Assembly (NCBI GenBank): GCA_016180815.1
Contig: JACPAN010000013.1
Span: forward strand, 118,939 to 180,152
DNA: 61,214 nt
Direction of reading: 5' to 3'
DNA from: Elusimicrobiota bacterium
Lineage (GTDB): Bacteria; Elusimicrobiota; Elusimicrobia; JACQPE01
In this document: positions 43,877-50,396 of the stretch, piece after piece
How positions within the stretch are numbered: the first letter of the stretch is position 1
How the letters are laid out: each line of letters starts with the position of its first letter
Notes under the pieces: generated by a model
The model's input: only the letters and a program-made list of their open reading frames with translations
Database searches by the model: none
What the model was told of the DNA's origin: nothing
Made by a program: the position numbers and the translations under genes

Positions 43877-46800
43877 TATTTTGACCTGACCTTTTCGTCT
43901 TTGGTTTCTTTGGAGACGCCATTCGTGTTTTTTAGTTCAGCCAAAATTTTAGTGACCTGGCCTTCGGTCAACACGGAACCGTGTTCATCCAAAACATCGA
44001 TGGAAACTTTCGCCAATGTTTTTCCGGATTTCGTGGTCTCGACGGAAAGCACCTTGACTCGCGTCTGAATCGCTTCCCCGGTTTTCAACATCCGCGCGAA
44101 CTTGCCCGCGCGCACGCCGGCCAAAATATACCCGGGCGCAAACAGGGCGGAGGTGCAGCCGATGGGCCCCAAACAAGCCAGGCGCGAACAATGAGGATTG
44201 CCGGAACCGACGATGAATTCAAAGGCGCGCATCGTATCTTCGGAGAGGACAAAACATCCGGTGTCCGGCGTGCCGGGCCGAAAGGCCGCGTTATCGCCTG
44301 ATTTCAACGAAGGAGCCGGACGGGTGACGAAAGGCGCGACGTCCCGGGACCAGCGGAAAGCCCAGGAAGCCGCGACCGGACGTCCTGACGGCGCCGCTCC
44401 GGGATGAAAATAAGCCGGGACCATATCCACTTGCGCTTCAAAAAGGTCCTCGCTATGCTGATTCTTCGCCGTGACGCCGAGCAGAAAACCCTCTGAAGTT
44501 TTCTCTTTGATTTCGAAACCGGGGGAAAACCGGTCTCCGACTTTAACCGCGGCCGTGAACTTGAGGACTTCAATCGATCGTATATCATAGCCAGGCGCGA
44601 ATTCCTCTAAATGAGCCAAGGATTTGGTCACCGTTAAAATGCCGTGGGCGATGCAGGCGCCGTAACGGCTGCGCTGAGCATAAACCTCGTCAAGATGAAA
44701 CGGATTTCTGTCGCCCGATGCTTTGGCAAAAACCCTGATGTCCAAAGCGGTCATGGTCATGGGCGCCAAGGAAACCCGCGCGCCCGGAACAAGTTCAACG
44801 AGTTCCACGAGGACTTTGCGATCCTCGGCCAGGGGGACCAGAACAAAATTGACTTTCGTGCCGTTGGCTCCCGGCCTCGGCGCTTCGTAAATCGGAGAAA
44901 GGCCGAATTTCTTTAAAAGCTCCGTCGCGCGTTGAACATCGGGCGTGACAAATTCGATTTGTTGCAAGCCATGCCCGAAGCGGCTCAAGTACTTGCTGAT
45001 GGCGCCTTCGCCCGCCGGCATCAAAATATCGATGGGAGCGCCCGGCACATGCACGGTGAATTCGCGGGCTTGATGTTCGGCAGGCACCTGCGCCAGCTCA
45101 GGGGAACCCCAGGCCGCGCGGATCGCTTCGAAACGCTTGGGCTCGACGGCCAATCCGGCGGTCGGCGGCCAAAGAATGAGATCGCCCAATCCGGCCGAAC
45201 CCAAAACGGATTTAGCTTCAACAGCTAATAAAGAAACGGCTTTATGAATTTTTCGCGCCGCCAATTTTCTAATCGGCTCCTCGGCATGGCCTAAAGGCTC
45301 AATGAAACGCGCGATATCCTGGCTTTGGTACGCATCCTCAAGAGTTTTTAAATGGCGCTTTGAAACGCCCATCAGAATCGCGTTCTTACCGGTCCCGATG
45401 CCTTCCTGGGCCTGGCCGATTTGGCGCGGCCAATAGCCTTCGGTCGCCACGGGCCGGATCACGCCGCGCATAATCCAGTCGATAATGGCCGTTGATTCGG
45501 CCGGGCTGGCGTAATGCGTGCCGAGAATCGCTTTTCTCGACAACACGATGGAATTTTGATTCATCCAACCCAAAGCCGCATGCCACCTGAGCTTCAGGCG
45601 CGAGGTATCGTTAGGGTAGCCGATTTGCGTAAAGAATCCGGTAAACATGATGTGATTCAAAACATTTTCAGCCAACGCCCCGTCGGCCAAAACAACGGCT
45701 ACGTCGGGATACAGCGGGCGTCCGGTCGAATCCTTGCCCCAAATTTCGCCCAACGATTTGCCGAAGGGAATCAGGGACTGACGCATGTAATTGTGATAAG
45801 CCTGCTGTTTGGCTTCGTAATTTTTTTTCTGCTCTTCGGTAGGATGATCGGGCAAGATAGCCGGCGGCTCGGGCATGCGCTCGACTTTAATCCCGAGGCG
45901 GGATAAATTCACCACGCCGTCCCTTGATTTGGCCTTATGCCACCAGCCTTTTTCATCAAGAATTTTCCAGTCGTGGACCATGCGCTCGCGCCGATCGTCT
46001 TGAACCGCCACGATAATGTCCGCACGCCGGTTCTTAGCGATTTGAACGGCTTGTTTGAGTTCCTGATCGTCCTCTCCGGCCACAATCAGGCAATGGCGCA
46101 TCTGCGGCACGCGGTATCGTTCCCGGCGCAGTTTGGCGATGCGATCAAACATGGCCTCCAGCGGCGTATCGGAAGCGGTTCCGGGGATCTCCAAAGCGAA
46201 TCCGGTTTCACCGGCGCCGAAATAAGCGACTTGCCCGCCGTAATCCTGGGCGTCCATCGGGTCGCCTTCCCTGACGGAAAGTAAATGGCGCGCGAACATG
46301 CCTTGCCCGGAATACGCCAACACTTTGTCCAAGAGGCGTTTTGAACCGGTCAATTCCCTGACCACTTCCTTGACGCGATTGACATAATCCTCATCATTAT
46401 CATGTTTGATTCGGTCAATGAAAGAGTCCGCTCCGTAAAGCTCCATGGCGCGGCGGCCCCGTTCCTCGGAGGAAACCAGGCCGACGATGGTCGTGTTCCT
46501 GGACTTGGCGGTTTCAACCGCAGCCGCGCCCGTGCCGCCGACCGCGCCCTCGACTAAAACCACATCGCCTTTTTTGACGTTCAACACGTTCCAGGCATGC
46601 TGCACCGTGGGATAGACAAGGCCCACGCCGCCCAATTCTTCGAACGTATAGGCGCCCTCGTCGACTTTGACGAATTGCGACCAATCGAGAACCACTTCCT
46701 GGCTATAGCTGCCTTCCAACGGATCTTTGGCTTCATAGGCGTGGATACGGAAACTCCGATGCGCTTGGGCGCTGCCGCCCAACGCTTCGGTGGTGATGAC

Positions 46801-49800
46801 ATCATGCTTTCCGGAAAGCATGATGCCGATATCGCCGGGTTTAATCGTGCCCACTTGAGCGAGTTCCTTGCCCACTTCGGTCACCAACACCAAGCCCGCG
46901 CTGCCGCCCACAGTTCCTGATTCGTGATGATATTTGGATAAATCAATGGGGTAATCCCGCGTGCCCCATTTCCAGTTGGCGTTGATATCCGCAATCAGGA
47001 CCGAAGCCCTGATCTGATAAGCCCCGATATTGCTGATCGTCGGCACAATGCCTTCCTCGAAAATTTCGGTCGCCGGTCCGGCCGCGCCTTTGGGCTTGAC
47101 GAACGCGCGCTTGTACGCTACGGTTCTGAAGCGATTATTTTTGTCCGGCTTGGGAATGCAGCCTAATTCCAAATCGCGCAAAAATTGAGAGGGCGCATAC
47201 AACGGCCCGAAGCGTTCGGCTAAGGATTCCAAACGCAGCACCGCTTCCTCGAGCCCGAAGCGCAACGCCCAGCCAAAGGGACCGGATGCGAACAGCTTGG
47301 GGTATTTGGTTTTAGCGTATAAATTCTTAAGCGGTTCCCGGCTTTTTTCGTGAGCAATGGTGTAAACGCCGTCGGCCAAGCGGATGCCGGCGCCCTTGTC
47401 TTCAGGAAAACGCGTGCCTAAATCCATGGCCAAATCAATGTCCGCCACCGAGGCTAAGCCGTCTTCAACAATGCGCGCCGCTTCGTTAAGCATAACCAAC
47501 GGCAATCGCAAGGGATCAAAATCAGACGCGCCTTGAGTCAAAGAAACGCCATAACGGGCCAGGAGCCTGAGAGCCTCTTCATCAAGAGCCGCCCGGGAAC
47601 GCCCCAAAAGTTCGGCCAACCGGCCGCAACCTTCGGGGTCAACGCCCATGGTCTTTAATAAATCCATCGTGGATGAATCCAGCGGCAATCCCAATTTGGC
47701 GGCGGCCTCCAATAATCGTTCATCAGCGCCCAATTCCGCGCTTCGCTTGCGGATCACATCCGCGACCACTGGAACCACGGGCGCATAGCTGAAAAATCCT
47801 TTTTGACTTTTATTGCCGTAGCGGCCCAGGCCGAGCAAAGCTTTGAACAAAAGACTGGGGGTTTCGGCATACGCGGGCAAGGCATTGTGCAGGTTCGAAA
47901 TGATGGCTTCCGCGACATCCACACCCACAAAATCAACCAAACGCAATGGACCCATGGGATAGCCAAAATCATAAGCCGAACGGATAATCTGTTCTAGGCT
48001 GGCTTCGCCGCGCTCGAGCATGCGCACCGCCTCATTGAGGTAAACGAACAAAATCCGGTTGACGATAAACCCGCAGGAATCCTTGACAAGAACCGGCTCC
48101 AAGGCCAATGTTTTGGCGAAGGCCATGGTTTCCTCGACCACGGAAGGATCGGTTTCTTCAGCGTAAACGATTTCAACCAAATCCATCCGGTCGGGGGGAT
48201 TAAAGGGGTGGAAATCGAGGAAACGCTCCCTCGCTTCCTTGGGCAGGGAACGGCCGATCTCCGTAACCAACAGCGAAGACGTGGTTGTGGCGAATACCGG
48301 CCACTTGAAACTGGCGTCCGAGGTTTTGAGCCTGCGCAACGCCTTGGCCCATTCGCCCAGAATGGACTGTTTGGTCAACAGCTCCTCGCGAATACACTCA
48401 ACGACCATTTGCGGCGCCTGGGCGCTTAACGCGTTGACCAAATTCAAATAATTCGTGTCCTGGTAAGTCGTGATATTAGCCTGCCACCGGTCCCTTAATT
48501 CCTTCATTTGAGGAGATAATTCTTTGATCTTGGCTTCGATCACCGATTTTTCGTCAGGGGAGGCTTTGGCCAGCTTTTTCTCCAAAGGCAGAATGCCCAC
48601 GGCTTCTTTGGCTCGAAATTCCAGGGACGATTTGATCTTTTTCTCGGCTTTGGCCAAAGTGTCGAGATGAAGCGTGCCCAACGCCACTTTGACCCCGTGC
48701 CGGGCCATGCGCGCGGCCAAGGGCGCGCCGATTTCTCCGGCGCCCAAAATCGAGACGCGTTTAATATTCGACGCCGGCTGCGGCTGGCCCGAAGACGAAG
48801 AGCCTGATCCGGGCGCAGGACCGGAACCCTTGCGGGGGTCCTGGCTCTTTTCCCGGTCCAAAATCTTCTGATACTGGGCTTCCTGCTCCGGCGTAAACAG
48901 CTTGGCCTTGTGCGCGACCGCTAAAATCCTGCGCTCCACTTTGACTGTGGCCGCGTCCACCAACTCTTCCTGGGCATTGGGTTTTCTGGGATCGACATAA
49001 ACGATGGCGCCCAAGCCGCGCTCCACGTCCGCCTTATGATAAAGCTCAACCACCTCGAGCGCTCGGGCGATGGCCTCGGGCGTGGGGGAAAAGATTTTAT
49101 TGTAAATGACCACTTCGCCTTCCAACGCCGCCACTTTACCGGAAAATCCCATGATGGCGGCGCGTTGCGCTTCTTCCTGGGCTCTGGCCGCAAGAGCGGG
49201 GCCGTCGATGGCGTCAACGTCCGCGGCGCTGGCCGCAGCCACCAAAGCGCCTTTGGACTCGAAGGCGTCGCCCTGCGAAGGCAAGGCATAAATCAAACCC
49301 TCGACGCGCTCCGAGGCCGTGGCCAGTTCATAAGCCTGTGCCAGCGTTTCAGGCGCATCGATTTTAAGGAACATCCCCTGGCCGGGTTTAAGTTTCGCCG
49401 CAGCCTGGCGGACATCGTCAGGATTTTTAACCGCAACCACGGTTTGAGCCACATCATCCACGCCGGCCGGAGCCGCAACAGCAGGACCCGTCCACACGCT
49501 GCGCCGCGCTTTGGTCACTTTCAACCGGGGGGTCAACGGGGAGAAAACAGGCAGCGATTCCTTAGCCAGACGCTCGAGCTCTTTATAAGGAAAAGGTTTG
49601 ACGCCGGGGCGGTTGCGCCCGGGCGCGGTGTCGGCGCGGCTTGGGGTGAACGGACGCTCCTTGTCCGCTTCCAAAACTGCGCGAATTTGCTCCGGATGCA
49701 GGCTCCATTTCCCGGTAAATCCGAACTGCGAAGCCAACAGCGCGTCTTTTTTTGTTTGTTCGAAATTTTTGACGTGAATGGTGATGCCGTCGATCGCATC

Positions 49801-50394
49801 CAAACCGAATTTTTTAGCCGCGTCTACGATGCGCTTCTTGGGATAAACGGGATACGTCCATTGCTCCTCTTGAGCTTGGGGACGGCCGCCGGTGGCCGCG
49901 GTGTAGTCCACCAGCCCGAAAATCAAGGCGCCGGCGCGGCCCGAATCCCGGATAATCCGGGCGATTTCCTCGACCTGAAGCACGGCGCTGGGCAGCTCGA
50001 TCAATGTTTCGATTTTTAATTGGCCCAGGGGCCAGCCTTTTTCCTCTTCGATAGCCGTTAAAATCCGGTCGACGACGTCGATATCCTCGGCGCCCACGAC
50101 TTTGGGCAAGGTCACGCCCGTCACCAAATTTCCGATTTCGCGCATCACGAAATAATAGTCTCCGGCCGCCCATTTGGTGCGCAGGTTATTGGGACGCACG
50201 AACACTTTCTTGCCCTTGAAGTCCGTGGCTTTCACCGCATCGATAAGCGTTTGGCGCGTGGCGACTTTGACGCTGGTCGCGACCGCGTCTTCCAAATCCA
50301 AAAATAAAACATCCGCATCCGATTGAGCGGCTTTTTCGATGAATCTAGGATTGGATGCCGGCAGCACATGTTCAACGCGATGTTTTTTAGCCAT
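43876..50394 (-). CDS. Five-activity ethylmalonyl-CoA pathway fusion protein (2172 aa)
   Basis: One uninterrupted 2172-codon frame. (1) Residues 5-250: CitE/malyl-CoA lyase barrel with D-L-E-D (33-36), I-E-T-L-I-E (128-133), W-S-L-H-P-E-Q-I (230-237). (2) 310-495: a degenerate second CitE-like half. A Gly/Ser/Pro linker follows (521-543). (3) 545-1078: FadB-type 3-hydroxyacyl-CoA dehydrogenase, G-A-G-E-I-G (551-556), catalytic His in F-H-P-F-N-P-P (728-734), and two C-terminal domains. (4) 1088-1680: MDR enoyl-CoA reductase of the Ccr/propionyl-CoA-synthase type, NADPH loop V-E-G-A-V-G-G-T-G (1281-1289). (5) 1735-1867: methylmalonyl/ethylmalonyl-CoA epimerase-like domain without the usual metal His. 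(6) 1870-1995: MaoC hot dog with S-G-D-R-N-P-F-H and I-A-H-G; 2005-2155: second hot dog. Coupled to the mutase gene (2 bases between) and to mcd (TAATG). Confidence 0.9.
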   Translation of the reverse strand: MAKKHRVEHVLPASNPRFIEKAAQSDADVLFLDLEDAVATSVKVATRQTLIDAVKATDFKGKKVFVRPNNLRTKWAAGDYYFVMREIGNLVTGVTLPKVVGAEDIDVVDRILTAIEEEKGWPLGQLKIETLIELPSAVLQVEEIARIIRDSGRAGALIFGLVDYTAATGGRPQAQEEQWTYPVYPKKRIVDAAKKFGLDAIDGITIHVKNFEQTKKDALLASQFGFTGKWSLHPEQIRAVLEADKERPFTPSRADTAPGRNRPGVKPFPYKELERLAKESLPVFSPLTPRLKVTKARRSVWTGPAVAAPAGVDDVAQTVVAVKNPDDVRQAAAKLKPGQGMFLKIDAPETLAQAYELATASERVEGLIYALPSQGDAFESKGALVAAASAADVDAIDGPALAARAQEEAQRAAIMGFSGKVAALEGEVVIYNKIFSPTPEAIARALEVVELYHKADVERGLGAIVYVDPRKPNAQEELVDAATVKVERRILAVAHKAKLFTPEQEAQYQKILDREKSQDPRKGSGPAPGSGSSSSGQPQPASNIKRVSILGAGEIGAPLAARMARHGVKVALGTLHLDTLAKAEKKIKSSLEFRAKEAVGILPLEKKLAKASPDEKSVIEAKIKELSPQMKELRDRWQANITTYQDTNYLNLVNALSAQAPQMVVECIREELLTKQSILGEWAKALRRLKTSDASFKWPVFATTTSSLLVTEIGRSLPKEARERFLDFHPFNPPDRMDLVEIVYAEETDPSVVEETMAFAKTLALEPVLVKDSCGFIVNRILFVYLNEAVRMLERGEASLEQIIRSAYDFGYPMGPLRLVDFVGVDVAEAIISNLHNALPAYAETPSLLFKALLGLGRYGNKSQKGFFSYAPVVPVVADVIRKRSAELGADERLLEAAAKLGLPLDSSTMDLLKTMGVDPEGCGRLAELLGRSRAALDEEALRLLARYGVSLTQGASDFDPLRLPLVMLNEAARIVEDGLASVADIDLAMDLGTRFPEDKGAGIRLADGVYTIAHEKSREPLKNLYAKTKYPKLFASGPFGWALRFGLEEAVLRLESLAERFGPLYAPSQFLRDLELGCIPKPDKNNRFRTVAYKRAFVKPKGAAGPATEIFEEGIVPTISNIGAYQIRASVLIADINANWKWGTRDYPIDLSKYHHESGTVGGSAGLVLVTEVGKELAQVGTIKPGDIGIMLSGKHDVITTEALGGSAQAHRSFRIHAYEAKDPLEGSYSQEVVLDWSQFVKVDEGAYTFEELGGVGLVYPTVQHAWNVLNVKKGDVVLVEGAVGGTGAAAVETAKSRNTTIVGLVSSEERGRRAMELYGADSFIDRIKHDNDEDYVNRVKEVVRELTGSKRLLDKVLAYSGQGMFARHLLSVREGDPMDAQDYGGQVAYFGAGETGFALEIPGTASDTPLEAMFDRIAKLRRERYRVPQMRHCLIVAGEDDQELKQAVQIAKNRRADIIVAVQDDRRERMVHDWKILDEKGWWHKAKSRDGVVNLSRLGIKVERMPEPPAILPDHPTEEQKKNYEAKQQAYHNYMRQSLIPFGKSLGEIWGKDSTGRPLYPDVAVVLADGALAENVLNHIMFTGFFTQIGYPNDTSRLKLRWHAALGWMNQNSIVLSRKAILGTHYASPAESTAIIDWIMRGVIRPVATEGYWPRQIGQAQEGIGTGKNAILMGVSKRHLKTLEDAYQSQDIARFIEPLGHAEEPIRKLAARKIHKAVSLLAVEAKSVLGSAGLGDLILWPPTAGLAVEPKRFEAIRAAWGSPELAQVPAEHQAREFTVHVPGAPIDILMPAGEGAISKYLSRFGHGLQQIEFVTPDVQRATELLKKFGLSPIYEAPRPGANGTKVNFVLVPLAEDRKVLVELVELVPGARVSLAPMTMTALDIRVFAKASGDRNPFHLDEVYAQRSRYGACIAHGILTVTKSLAHLEEFAPGYDIRSIEVLKFTAAVKVGDRFSPGFEIKEKTSEGFLLGVTAKNQHSEDLFEAQVDMVPAYFHPGAAPSGRPVAASWAFRWSRDVAPFVTRPAPSLKSGDNAAFRPGTPDTGCFVLSEDTMRAFEFIVGSGNPHCSRLACLGPIGCTSALFAPGYILAGVRAGKFARMLKTGEAIQTRVKVLSVETTKSGKTLAKVSIDVLDEHGSVLTEGQVTKILAELKNTNGVSKETKDEKVRSK

Positions 50395-50396
50395 AC

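Noticed and set aside
49036-50019. A 327-codon open frame on the + strand inside the fusion gene
   Set aside because: It is antisense to the well-conserved malyl-CoA-lyase-like region, has no SD and no recognisable motifs, and its amino-acid makeup (His/Arg/Gly-rich) is typical of GC-rich shadow frames.
43876-50394. The possibility that the giant frame is a string of genes joined by sequencing error
   Set aside because: The frame is continuous for 2172 codons with linker-like sequence only at 521-543, has no internal start with a convincing SD at domain borders, and neighbours are spaced as single genes. Mis-assembly cannot be wholly excluded without reads.
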